A stretch of DNA of 64,000 nucleotides from Pelagisphaera sp964404745 (lineage in GTDB: Bacteria; Verrucomicrobiota; Verrucomicrobiia; Opitutales; Opitutaceae), in the NCBI GenBank assembly GCA_964404745.1, contig CAYOLG010000008.1, positions 74,375 to 138,374 of the forward strand, in the 5' to 3' direction. How positions within the stretch are numbered: position 1 is the stretch's first letter; each line of letters starts with the position of its first letter. Made by a program: the position numbers and the translations under genes. The notes under the pieces were generated by a model. It saw nothing but the letters and a program-made list of their open reading frames with translations. It had not been told where the DNA came from and did not search any database. Below, one piece after another: positions 1-8,051 of this stretch.

Positions 1-2
1 TT

Positions 3-563
3 GACGAGTCGATGGAATTGCTTATCAACTCGGAAAAGGGCGTTGCCAGTTTCGCGCTTCTTGAATCGGAGGATTCGAATTTGTTTCTGGATGCGGTGTT
101 CGTACTGGAGGCGGTTGCCGATTCCAAACTGCATGTAGAGCGGTTTATGGCAACGCCTCCGCTCCGCGTACTCGTTGACGCTAGCGGCCGAGACTTAGGA
201 ACGCATCGAGAAACCGAGATAGTCGAATCAGAACTACGGAATGGATCGATCAATCGATTCATTGAAGATACGGGCTTCTCGAAGGAGATCCTGGCAACTC
301 TACTCGATTCTGCTGAAGCGATAGCGGAGAGCGATGCCAATCAATTGAAGAAGGAGGCAAGATCCAGAATGAAGCGAGCTCTAGGTGGAGAACTAGAAAG
401 GCTGATTGATCTGAAACGGATCAATCCGAATGTCCTCCCAGAGGAAATCGAACTGGCCAAGGAGGAGATTGCGGGCATCGATGCAGCAATAAGCTCAGCT
501 CGATTGCGCTTGGATTCTCTAAGGCTGATTGTCCAAGGCAAAGTGGATCCGTGGGAAGTCTAG
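3..563 (+). CDS. rapA: RNA polymerase-associated helicase RapA, C-terminal part (cut by window edge)
   Basis: The frame is open from base 3, so this is the 3' end of a longer gene whose start lies outside the window. The last ~185 residues read like the C-terminal domain of RapA/HepA. They contain a helical stretch with NPNVLPEEIE (the family has NPNIRDDE) and the near-terminal LDSLRLIV (LDALRLIV in E. coli RapA). RapA is a SWI2/SNF2 ATPase that recycles stalled RNA polymerase. The ATPase lobes are not visible here. The acidic, charged tail and the stop position fit the family. The match rests on these C-terminal signatures only, so the name is likely but not certain. Confidence 0.8.
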   Translation, partial: DESMELLINSEKGVASFALLESEDSNLFLDAVFVLEAVADSKLHVERFMATPPLRVLVDASGRDLGTHRETEIVESELRNGSINRFIEDTGFSKEILATLLDSAEAIAESDANQLKKEARSRMKRALGGELERLIDLKRINPNVLPEEIELAKEEIAGIDAAISSARLRLDSLRLIVQGKVDPWEV

Positions 564-661
564 GGCTCTGTCTCATAGACTAGATCGGGACGCATTGGAA
601 GATTGCTTAGCCGACTAGGAGCATAACCTTCGTATAAATAGCCGAAAACACTCTGGTCGAG

Positions 662-1420
662 TTACTCAAACTGAGCCAGAGCTTTAGTTAGTCTGTGCGT
701 GTCGACAATGTGGCCAATGTCGTATAGCATGTCAATTTTGGGTCGCCAGGAGGCCGTGGGCCGACTGGAGGCCCAAAATTGGTTCGGTTCGGTTTCCTTT
801 GATTGTTCCTGATTGAACTCCAGCGGGGTCACGTAGTGCAGCGAGCGATGGGGCCGGATGTAGTTGTATTTCCATCGCCAGTCCTCGATCACCACTCGAG
901 CCTCGGCTAGAGTCCAGAGCTGTTCGCGATCCAGGGACTCTTCCTGGAAGCGGGCGTCGAAGCTCTCCACGTAGCAGTTCTGCTGGGGCTTGCCGGGCTG
1001 GATAAAGGTGCGCTTCACCCCGTTTCGGTAGCTCCACTGGTCCAGGGCCGTTCCCGCGAACTCGGGCCCGTTCTCCGAGTGGATTCTCTCGGGCTTGCCG
1101 TGAAGCTCGACCAGATTGTCCAGTATCCTGGATACGCGATGCTCGGTTATCGAACTGTCCCCCCTCGATCCACAGGCAGCTCTGAGTATAGTCGTCCACC
1201 ACGGCCAGCCTCCTGTATCCCCATATCTTACGCTCGAGAGCCTTCTCCTTGATCAGATCAAGCAGCTCGGAATCGTCGCGGCTGGACCGGTACGCGTAGC
1301 TGCCCCTGGACTTGCCGACAAGCCCGCAGGAAAGCCGCAGGCTCATGCCTCGGCTCTCGCTACGATGGTCGACCGTTCGACGCTTCTCTACGGGCTTGAC
1401 CAGTTTTTTGAGTTGATCTC
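662..1420 (-). pseudogene. IS3-family OrfB (DDE transposase) pseudogene
   Basis: The N-terminal HTH_21-like part (ending KIWGYRRL) is joined directly to the retroviral-integrase-like core at VVDDYTQ. About 90 residues that normally lie between them are missing. A frameshift follows near 1150-1170, after which the second catalytic block reads HSENGPEF (family: SDNGPEF, so the catalytic Asp is Glu here). The last block reads NCYVESF with its Glu retained, and the end has YIRPHRSLHYVTPLEF. The combination of deletion, frameshift and altered DDE residue makes a functional transposase very unlikely. Confidence 0.8.
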
Positions 1421-1670
1421 CTTGAGCGCGTCGATGCTCAGCTCCTTCTCCGCAAGAAGCCTCTTCAGACGGGCGTTCTCGCTCTGCAGCTCCTTGAGCT
1501 GCCTCAACTGCTACCTCCATCCAGGAGTACTGGCTCTTTCACCGGTAGTAAGTCCCGGCGGCTAAGCCGTGCTTGCGCAGCAGCTCCCCTACGGGAACGC
1601 CGCTCTCCGCTTCCCGAAGGATGCGGATGATCTCCTCTTCCTTGCAGCGTTTGCCTTTTCCTCGGCTCAT
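1388..1670 (-). pseudogene. IS3-family OrfA (HTH) pseudogene
   Basis: From the ATG at 1670 the minus strand reads a helix-turn-helix transposase subunit with KCKEEEIIRILREAE-like and GELLRKHGLAAGTYYR segments (one-letter reading MSRGKGKRCKEEE at the start). A TGA at 1540-1542 replaces the Trp normally following YYR. A frameshift near 1500-1512 then moves the leucine-zipper part (QLRQLKELQSENARLKRLL, ending NSKNW) into another frame. IS3 OrfA binds the element's ends and is joined to OrfB by programmed frameshifting. Here the damage goes beyond that, so it is a pseudogene. Confidence 0.78.
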
Positions 1671-1875
1671 ATCGTCTTCCTCTCATGTTTACCAGCGGAA
1701 GACTCTCAATCTAAATGGCTTTGTTTAAGGGGAGCAGGTCAAGTGGATACCTGCTTGGTTTCTTGGCTTCTGAAGAAGAAGAATGTTTTCTATTGGTGTA
1801 GGTGAAAAGGCCGCTTTTCTTTCAGATTCGTTTTCTTAAAGTATTTAAATCCTCAATCGGACATAACTTGCGATT

Positions 1876-3102
1876 ATGAATCTGAATTCGCTTCTCTATT
1901 CTCTCGGATTATCGGGGCTCTTTTCTTCTCGAATTTTTCTACCTGCCTTTGTTACGGCCTTTTTCCTGAAATATGGCCACTCCTGGCCTTTCTTAAACAA
2001 CATCGAGCTACTGGGGGAGCTCGCGGAAAAGGCGAATAATCATCCGACCTGGTTTACTAGTGGCTGGGTAATTACAGCCCTAGGGGTGTTGTCTCTTCTC
2101 GAGTTCTTGGCTGACAAGTCGCCCGAAGCCCGGGAGCTTTTGGATGACTTTTCGGTCTATGCGAAAACCGGTCTATCTGGACTGACGACGTTGGGCGTTA
2201 TGAATACGGCGGATGCCGAATTTGCTGGCGATGTACTGCAACAGGCGGGAATCCTAGAGCTGATTCCCGCCATCGTTTCCGCGGGAGCCACCTATTTTGG
2301 AGCCACGGTAAGAGGCGGAGTTTTGGGAGTTCTCACCGATGCCGATCCAGACGACACGGTAAAAATTCGCGGATTTATCAGCTGGGTTGAAGACTTCTTA
2401 GCTGTCGTCGGAGTTTGGTATCTCCTCTATGCGCCGGCCTTCGCCTTAATCGTGATCCTCGCCTTTTTCGGATCGCTATACCTTATCCGTAAGTACCACG
2501 AAGGGAAATTGGAGAATCTCAAGACGCCCTGCGAAAGTTGTGGCGAACGCATTCATTCTTTCGCGACGGCTTGCCGCCATTGCGGCGCCAAAAGGGAACA
2601 GCCGAACATTATCGGGTTTTTGGGCGGCGTCAAAGACGAGAAGGCGTCGTCGGTTGAGGATCAGAAGCTGCGGCTCATGCGACTTAAGCGCTCGCCGTTG
2701 TCGGGCGAGCGGTTCGAGGGCAAGGGAGTCGAGCTCAAGTGCGAGGAGGATGGAACGACGGCTTTTGCCGACAAGGCTCTGACGCAGGCCTATATCGATT
2801 CGGTGACGGCGAAGCTGGCTAAGGTGCTTCTCATTAGCGCGATATTGGGAATCGTTCCTGTGTTGGGATTGATTGCCGGGGTGATCTACTACCGATTGCG
2901 ATTGGTCGCCCCCTTCCGACGATACCTGACTTTCGGTCAGAGCTTCGTGACCAAGTGGCTGCTTCGAATCATCCTTCTGGCTTTGGCGATTCTCCAGGTA
3001 TCTTTCGGGGGTATTGTGGCTGTTCCACTGATGGCACTGCTGAACTTCCTTTTCTACAAATCGGCTTTCAGCAAAGCTCTTTCCAAGGCGCACTTAATCT
3101 AG
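1876..3102 (+). CDS. DUF4126-type membrane protein with internal zinc ribbon
   Basis: 408 residues. The N-terminal ~200 residues contain several hydrophobic segments and resemble DUF4126 membrane proteins (a GLSGLFSSRIFLP start like the family's G-S-A-FRVF-P motif). A hydrophilic middle follows with a four-cysteine zinc ribbon (C219, C222, C233, C236; CESC and CRHC). Two or three further membrane segments lie at about 310-400. DUF4126 has no known biochemical function. The zinc ribbon and the second membrane block make this longer than a plain DUF4126 protein (usually under 200 residues). It is monocistronic, starting 134 bp after the IS remnant. The domain assignment is moderately sure and the role is unknown. 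Confidence 0.7.
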   Translation: MNLNSLLYSLGLSGLFSSRIFLPAFVTAFFLKYGHSWPFLNNIELLGELAEKANNHPTWFTSGWVITALGVLSLLEFLADKSPEARELLDDFSVYAKTGLSGLTTLGVMNTADAEFAGDVLQQAGILELIPAIVSAGATYFGATVRGGVLGVLTDADPDDTVKIRGFISWVEDFLAVVGVWYLLYAPAFALIVILAFFGSLYLIRKYHEGKLENLKTPCESCGERIHSFATACRHCGAKREQPNIIGFLGGVKDEKASSVEDQKLRLMRLKRSPLSGERFEGKGVELKCEEDGTTAFADKALTQAYIDSVTAKLAKVLLISAILGIVPVLGLIAGVIYYRLRLVAPFRRYLTFGQSFVTKWLLRIILLALAILQVSFGGIVAVPLMALLNFLFYKSAFSKALSKAHLI

Positions 3103-3110
3103 AGCGAAAA

Positions 3111-3134
3111 ACGGCGCCTTCTCCTGGGCGCCGT
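3111..3134 (-). terminator. Hairpin with minus-strand T-run
   Basis: Perfect 8-bp arms (ACGGCGCC / GGCGCCGT) enclose an 8-nt loop. On the minus strand the stem is followed by TTTT, so it probably ends transcription of the small minus-strand gene at 3254-3454. It may also slow readthrough from the plus-strand DUF4126 gene that stops at 3102. Confidence 0.55.
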
Positions 3135-3253
3135 GGGATTTGCGCGACGGCCGCCCAAGTTGGACGACCGCCGGTTTGATTTCTGATTTAGTTGTGGATC
3201 GCTCCCATCGTAGGATTCCAAGCGTTGGCCGAGGCCAAGCTAGCTAAACCCGA

Positions 3254-3454
3254 CTAGCAGCGAGGATGCGTTCCTCGCTTGAAACTCGAGTAAGCGCGCT
3301 GCTTGAGATCCAAAGCTCCCAGGCCGATCAGAGCAGCGGTGACTGCCAGGCCGGCAACGAGGTCTCCGGATGGACCGATGAGGCCCAGGAATCCGAATGG
3401 CACGAGAGCCAGGATGATGGATGCGATCAGGTTGCTTTTAGTTTGTGTGTTCAT
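3254..3454 (-). CDS. Small two-helix membrane protein
   Basis: 66 residues with two hydrophobic stretches (about residues 9-28 and 32-46) and a basic C-terminus. This is the pattern of a small inner-membrane protein. It is not recognised as a family. It is divergent from the LysR-type regulator at 3549, with 94 bp between them that contain an OxyR-like operator (3514-3550), so the regulator may control it. A minus-strand terminator hairpin lies downstream at 3111-3134, which supports a real transcription unit. The upstream A-rich AAAAG is a weak ribosome binding site. Confidence 0.55.
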   Translation of the reverse strand: MNTQTKSNLIASIILALVPFGFLGLIGPSGDLVAGLAVTAALIGLGALDLKQRAYSSFKRGTHPRC

Positions 3455-3513
3455 CTTTTAGGTCAGTGTTGCCTGACGCTCGGGATTATCGCGCATTTTA
3501 GTTATAACTTGAA

Positions 3514-3550
3514 ATACTTATTAAGTATAGAAACCATAGGATAAAACTAT
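3514..3550 (+). promoter_or_regulatory. OxyR-type LysR operator overlapping the regulator's start codon
   Basis: Four tetranucleotides are spaced exactly as in the OxyR consensus: ATAC at 3514, GTAT at 3525, ATAG at 3536 and CTAT at 3547, each separated by 7 bases. The first half-site also has the consensus inner T and A. The last tetranucleotide includes the ATG of the regulator gene (3549), so bound protein would block its own transcription or translation start. The spacing is seen directly. The binding is inference. Confidence 0.7.
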
Positions 3551-4454
3551 GGAAATGCATCAGCTCAGGTATTTTCTAGCTGTCGTGGAGGAGAAGAACT
3601 TCACTCGGGCGGCTGAACGCTGCCATGTGTCGCAACCGTCGCTAAGCGCTCAGATAATTAAGCTTGAGGACGAATTGGGAGATCGGCTTTTCAATCGGTT
3701 GGGCCGGCGCATCGAGCTGACAATGGCGGGTTCCTTTTTCGAAAAGCGGGCTAGGAACATTCTTATGGAGGCGGACAACGCCATCAAGGAGATTCAAGAA
3801 GGAGCGGGAGATCCGAAAGGGACTCTCCAGATAGGGGTAACGCCATCGGTATCGCCCAAGTTGCTGTCGCCTGTTCTAAGGGCCTGTCAGGATCGCTATC
3901 CGAATTTGAAGATTCAGGTGAATGAGAACCTGCGTCGCGCCTTGCTCGAGAATTTGGTTAATGGCGATCTCGAAGTAGTCATCTCCTCCTATTCCGGTAA
4001 AGCGGCAAACGTAATTGCAGAGCCAATACTGCAAGAGTCTCTTAATCTAGTTGTTCCGTCCAAACACCCCCTGGCCGGAAAGGAATCCATCGCCCTTCAG
4101 GAGTTGAAAAATGAGCGTCTGATTTTGATTGGAGAGTCTGCAACGCTAGGGGAGAAAGTAATCGAGTTTTTCGAGCTTAATGATTTCGTGCCGGACATTG
4201 CCGGTTTGTGTTCGCAGGTGAATACGGCCAAAGCTCTTGTGCATTGCGGCCTGGGGCTGGCCATTCTGCCTGAAACGGCGTGGGAGGATGTGTCGCCTTT
4301 CGATGTCGTATTCAAACCTTTGGCATCCGCTAAAATGTCGAGGTTGCTCTTCGCTCTAACGCATGAGCGCCGTTATCTTTCTTCCGGGGCAAGCTTGTTT
4401 CTCGAAACAGTTCGCGAGTTTGTCTACAATAGAAAATCGCCAACCCGCGAGTAG
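3549..4454 (+). CDS. LysR-family transcriptional regulator (OxyR-like)
   Basis: 301 residues: an N-terminal winged HTH at about 1-60 (LRYFLAVVEEKNFTRAAE, then SQPSLSAQIIKLEDELG) and a periplasmic-binding-protein-like effector domain at about 90-295 (start LQIGVTPSVSP). LysR proteins bind DNA as tetramers and usually repress themselves. The operator at 3514-3550 over the start codon fits that. The family member used for comparison is OxyR, but the OxyR redox pair C199/C208 is not present: the equivalent region reads ESATLGEKVIEFFELNDF. The protein has C at GLCSQ and HCGLG instead. So the DNA site is OxyR-like, while peroxide sensing by the classic disulfide is not supported. Confidence 0.85.
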   Translation: MEMHQLRYFLAVVEEKNFTRAAERCHVSQPSLSAQIIKLEDELGDRLFNRLGRRIELTMAGSFFEKRARNILMEADNAIKEIQEGAGDPKGTLQIGVTPSVSPKLLSPVLRACQDRYPNLKIQVNENLRRALLENLVNGDLEVVISSYSGKAANVIAEPILQESLNLVVPSKHPLAGKESIALQELKNERLILIGESATLGEKVIEFFELNDFVPDIAGLCSQVNTAKALVHCGLGLAILPETAWEDVSPFDVVFKPLASAKMSRLLFALTHERRYLSSGASLFLETVREFVYNRKSPTRE

Positions 4455-4468
4455 CGTGGGTTGGCGAT
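4436..4468. terminator. Bidirectional terminator between convergent genes
   Basis: Perfect 11-bp arms (ATCGCCAACCC at 4436-4446 and GGGTTGGCGAT at 4458-4468). The stop codon of the LysR gene (4452-4454) sits in the loop. An A-run precedes the stem (T-run on the minus strand) and CGAAAATT follows. It separates the LysR gene from the minus-strand oxidoreductase operon ending at 4499. Confidence 0.65.
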
Positions 4469-4498
4469 CGAAAATTAGCGCTAAGAAGTGATGGAAGG

Positions 4499-5659
4499 CT
4501 AATAGCGAACCATTTTTGTCCACTTCGATTTGCTCTGGGAACTCTTGACTGCAGTCGCGACAAAGGCCATCCCCCGCAATCCGTCGTCGACAGTGGGGAA
4601 GTCGGGGTTCTCAGGAAGCCTCCGACCGCTTACTTCGGCGGCAATTGATTTAGCGGCTGCGAGATAAACATTGGCGAACGCTTCGATAAACGCTTCCGGA
4701 TGACCGAATGGCGTACGGGTATTTTCAGCAGCGGCCTTGCAAACGTAGTCGTTGCCCCGCCGGAAAATCTGTCGGGGCTTGTTGTGATACTTGACGATTA
4801 GCTCGTTCGGGTCCTCTTGATGCCACTCCAGCGAGGCTTTGGTACCGTAGACGCGAATATTGAGATTGTTTTCGTCGCCATTGGAGATTTGCGATGCGTA
4901 GAGCACGCCTTTGGCGCCACCCTTGTAGCGAACCAGAATGTTGCCGTCGTCATCGAGTTTGCGGCCGGGAACGAAGGTTGTCAGTTCGGCGCACATTTGA
5001 TCGATCTCCAATCCGGTAATGTAGCCGACTAGGTTGTCAGCATGAGTCCCTATGTCGCCCATGCAATTCGAGGCTCCGGCGATCCTAGGATCGGTTCTCC
5101 ATGAAGCGATCTTTCCGCTATTGTTATTTAGAATATCGCCTGTCGCGTACCCTTGCGGGTACTCTGTAACAACTTTTAAGATACGCCCAAGCTTTCCCTT
5201 CCGAACCATGTCCCTGGCCTCCTTGACCATAGGATAACCTGTGTAATTATGTGTAAGGGCGAAAACTTTCCCCGATTTTTTAACGATTCTTCGAAGTTCT
5301 CGAGCCTCGTTCATGTCGAAGGCGAGCGGCTTGTCGCAGACAACATTGAAGCCAGCTTGCAGAAAGCATTTAGCTACCGCGAAGTGCAAATGGTTCTGAA
5401 CAACGATACTGACAAAATCGATACGCTCCCCCGCGGGAAGAGCAGCCTCCTTTTCGGACATTTCCTGGTACGACCCATAAACCCTGGATGGATCGAGATA
5501 AAGGTCCCTGCCTGAGAGCTGCGACTTTTTCGGATCGGATGAGAAGGCGCCGGCGACAAGCTCGATTTGCCCGTCGAGATTGGCAGCCATGCGATGGACG
5601 GCTCCGATAAACGCCCCGCGGCCCCCGCCAACCATACCCATTTTCAATTTTCTTTTCAT
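4499..5659 (-). CDS. Gfo/Idh/MocA-family oxidoreductase
   Basis: 386 residues. There is an N-terminal Rossmann nucleotide-binding fold (GMVGGGRGAFIGAVHR). The family's EKP motif appears as CDKPLAFD at about residue 112, and a C-terminal alpha/beta substrate domain begins near residue 140. Members oxidise or reduce sugars, inositols or their phosphates with NAD(P). Asp replaces Glu in the catalytic EKP-type motif, as in several subfamilies. It is third in a minus-strand operon after a TIM-barrel isomerase and another family member, 21 bp after the latter. The substrate is unknown. The shared operon suggests two steps of one sugar or cyclitol route. Confidence 0.88.
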   Translation of the reverse strand: MKRKLKMGMVGGGRGAFIGAVHRMAANLDGQIELVAGAFSSDPKKSQLSGRDLYLDPSRVYGSYQEMSEKEAALPAGERIDFVSIVVQNHLHFAVAKCFLQAGFNVVCDKPLAFDMNEARELRRIVKKSGKVFALTHNYTGYPMVKEARDMVRKGKLGRILKVVTEYPQGYATGDILNNNSGKIASWRTDPRIAGASNCMGDIGTHADNLVGYITGLEIDQMCAELTTFVPGRKLDDDGNILVRYKGGAKGVLYASQISNGDENNLNIRVYGTKASLEWHQEDPNELIVKYHNKPRQIFRRGNDYVCKAAAENTRTPFGHPEAFIEAFANVYLAAAKSIAAEVSGRRLPENPDFPTVDDGLRGMAFVATAVKSSQSKSKWTKMVRY

Positions 5660-5680
5660 AGCGATTTCCTCTGTTTGAAT

Positions 5681-6763
5681 TTAACAGGCGACCGGCTTGC
5701 CGGACTCGGCTGATTCGTAGATAGCGTCAATAATTTTCATGAGCGAAACCGCTTGATCGGGCGTATTGAGCGGCTCTTCTTTGCCCTCGATGGCATAGAT
5801 GAAGTTGGCTGCCGAGCGGGACCTTCCCATGTCTTCGCAGGCGTCCACGATAATGTCGCGATTGACGGAATTGCCGTTCTCCTGGACATAAAGCTCGCAG
5901 CTGTCTATACAAGTCTCATCAAGGCCATCGATCCCGAATAGGCGCTCTATCTTGCCGCCCGCTCCAGTGCCTTGAAAGACGACGGATACTTCCTCGCGCT
6001 TGACGAGTTCAGCCCAGGAAACTTGCAAGCTCAATGTCTGTCCGGTCTTGAATGTGACGAACCCGTGAGCCGCTGCTTCCACGTCATTGACTCCTTGGGC
6101 ATTGTCAGGAATTCCCCAAGGCCCTTTGAAGTTCTTGTCGGTAATGAAGTTCGAGAAGGTATTGCCCATCACGTATGCAGGTTCGGGATACCCCATCAGA
6201 TGCAAAGAAAGGTCTACCATATGGAGAAGATCGATCAGCGGGCCTCCTCCAGAAAGGCTTTTGTTGGTAAACCAGCCGCCAAAACCGGGGATCCCGGTAC
6301 GGCGTATCCATTTCGCTTGGGCGGAATTAATTTTCCCGATCGTACCGTCGGCCACGTATTCCATCATAGCATAGGACTCCGGTCTCGCCCGATTGTTGAA
6401 GTTGAACATCAAACGCTTGGATGCGGCGTCTGCAGCGGCTTTCATTTGCTGCACCTCGTCCGCATTGAGACCGGGGGGCTTTTCGCAGAACACGTGCTTG
6501 CCTGCGTTAAGCGCTTGTATGGCCAGAGGCGCATGGAACTTATTGGGCACAATAATCGATACGGCGTCGAGATCCGGCAAGGCATCGAACATTCCCTCGA
6601 CTGAAGCGAAGGTCTGCGACACACCATGCTGCTCGGCGGTTGCTTTGGCGGCCTCTTCGTTCAGATCGGCAATGGCGACGATCTCCGCACCGGCTTGCCG
6701 AAATCCATCAATATGGTATTGGGCCATGCCGCCCGCCCCGATAATTGCTACTTTCGTGCTCAT
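5681..6763 (-). CDS. Gfo/Idh/MocA-family oxidoreductase
   Basis: 360 residues. It has the Rossmann motif AIIGAGGMAQYHIDGF at the N-terminus, the catalytic EKPPGL motif at about residue 94, and a C-terminal GFO_IDH_MocA_C-like domain with HMVDLSLHLMG near residue 183. It is an NAD(P)-dependent sugar or cyclitol dehydrogenase by family. It lies between a TIM-barrel isomerase (27 bp upstream) and a second Gfo/Idh/MocA protein. The two oxidoreductases are only distantly alike, so they are not a recent duplication and probably act on different intermediates. The start at 6763 is supported by the immediate Rossmann fold. Confidence 0.88.
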   Translation of the reverse strand: MSTKVAIIGAGGMAQYHIDGFRQAGAEIVAIADLNEEAAKATAEQHGVSQTFASVEGMFDALPDLDAVSIIVPNKFHAPLAIQALNAGKHVFCEKPPGLNADEVQQMKAAADAASKRLMFNFNNRARPESYAMMEYVADGTIGKINSAQAKWIRRTGIPGFGGWFTNKSLSGGGPLIDLLHMVDLSLHLMGYPEPAYVMGNTFSNFITDKNFKGPWGIPDNAQGVNDVEAAAHGFVTFKTGQTLSLQVSWAELVKREEVSVVFQGTGAGGKIERLFGIDGLDETCIDSCELYVQENGNSVNRDIIVDACEDMGRSRSAANFIYAIEGKEEPLNTPDQAVSLMKIIDAIYESAESGKPVAC

Positions 6764-6790
6764 AAATTGTATACGCTTACGCTGCTTTAT

Positions 6791-7834
6791 CTATTGGTTC
6801 TCCTTGTCGAAGGCGGAATCAAAGGCGACATCGCTAGGCGGGAAGTCGACGGAACGCACAAAGGCGGATGCCTCGGTGGCTCCGTGAACGCGGTCCATGC
6901 GAATATCCTCCCATTCTACGGATAGCGGACCTTCATATTGAATATCATTAAGGGCGACGATGATATCCTCGAACGCGATATCTCCATGGCCGAGCGATCG
7001 GAAGTCCCAATAGCGTCGAGAGTCTCCAAAATCAGTGTGTCCGCCGAATACTCCCGTATCGCCATTTCCATGACCCCACCACACGTCCTTCATATGGACA
7101 TGATAGATGCGGTCGGAAAAGGTTCGAATGAATTTAACATAGTCGACTCCTTGATAGCCTAGATGGGAAGGGTCGTAATTGAAACCGAATCGCTTGTGGC
7201 CTTTCACGGAGCTAATGGCCCGGGATGCGGAGGCGATGTCAAAGGCGATTTCCGTCGGATGAACTTCCAGCCCGAAGTTGACGTTGACCTTGTCGAATTC
7301 GTCTAGGATCGGGATGAAGCGGTTGGCAAAATCCTGAAAGCCTTTCTCGAGAAACGCTTGGTCGGTTGGAGGAAAGGCGTAGAGGGCATGCCAAATCGAT
7401 GATCCGGTGAAGCCATTGACGACAGCTGGAAAGTCATCCTTCTTTTTTCTTCCTGGTTTCAGATCGAAGAACTGGCGGCAGGCCTTGGCAGTTTTGATCA
7501 GTTTGCGAGCGGCTCGACGACGTACGCCTTCCGGTTTGCCATCGCCCCAAACATCGGGAGGAAGAATTGCCTGGTGGCGTTCATCGATATTGTCGCAAAT
7601 CGCTTGCCCGATGAGATGATTGGAAATGGAGAAGCAGGTGAGCCCATGGTCGGCGAGCAACTCCCACTTTTCTTGGCAGTATTTCTTGCTCCGGGCTGCT
7701 TGGTCCACGTCGAAGTGGTCGCCCCAGCAAGCGAGTTCAAGCCCATCGTACCCCATCTCTTTGGCGAGAGGAGCGAGCTCGTTGAGCGATAAGTCGGCCC
7801 ATTGGCCGGTGAATAGCGTGACAGAACGTGACAT
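6791..7834 (-). CDS. Sugar phosphate isomerase/epimerase (xylose-isomerase-like TIM barrel)
   Basis: 347 residues with the metal-binding pattern of the AP-endonuclease-2/xylose-isomerase-like barrel: FGLEVHPTE, then NYDPSHLG, HVHMKD and SVEWED, in the usual order. Family members (IolE, IolI, hydroxypyruvate isomerase, sugar epimerases) isomerise or epimerise sugars and keto-inositols with a divalent metal. It is the first gene of the minus-strand operon with the two Gfo/Idh/MocA enzymes. The 217-bp region upstream (7835-8051) must hold the promoter, but no operator is recognised. The exact substrate cannot be read from sequence. Confidence 0.85.
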   Translation of the reverse strand: MSRSVTLFTGQWADLSLNELAPLAKEMGYDGLELACWGDHFDVDQAARSKKYCQEKWELLADHGLTCFSISNHLIGQAICDNIDERHQAILPPDVWGDGKPEGVRRRAARKLIKTAKACRQFFDLKPGRKKKDDFPAVVNGFTGSSIWHALYAFPPTDQAFLEKGFQDFANRFIPILDEFDKVNVNFGLEVHPTEIAFDIASASRAISSVKGHKRFGFNYDPSHLGYQGVDYVKFIRTFSDRIYHVHMKDVWWGHGNGDTGVFGGHTDFGDSRRYWDFRSLGHGDIAFEDIIVALNDIQYEGPLSVEWEDIRMDRVHGATEASAFVRSVDFPPSDVAFDSAFDKENQ

Positions 7835-8051
7835 AGCGAGTTTTCGGTAAGTGGGGTTAGTGGTATAAAATTCCCAAGAGAAGGGATTATGTGAACTATT
7901 CGATCTAGGTAATCAATGAGAAATGTCGCCGCGATTTAGTCCAGCACTCATTCGGGTTTTTGCAGACGAACCTCAATCGGATTTGGCACAAGTAAGTAAT
8001 ACTTGAATACAGGAAACTTTGGGCAGAACGCTGATTTGGGAGATTCGGCTA

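Larger units (their letters stand above)
662..1741 (-). mobile_element. Decayed IS3-family insertion sequence
   Basis: Remnants of both IS3-type open reading frames (orfA at 1388-1670, orfB at about 662-1420) lie in order on the minus strand. The orfA-proximal end carries a plausible terminal inverted repeat: read on the minus strand from 1741 it begins TGACCTGCTCCCC, the usual style for IS3/IS407-type ends. No matching repeat is seen at the other end, so that side is probably truncated. The element sits just downstream of rapA. It has a nonsense mutation, frameshifts and an internal deletion, so it is inactive. Confidence 0.8.

Noticed and set aside
3549..4454. Calling the LysR gene oxyR outright
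   Set aside because: The operator spacing fits, but the redox cysteine pair is missing, so only OxyR-like is justified.
5972..6604. 210-codon plus-strand ORF opposite a Gfo/Idh/MocA gene
   Set aside because: Composition is not protein-like and the opposite strand has clear motifs.
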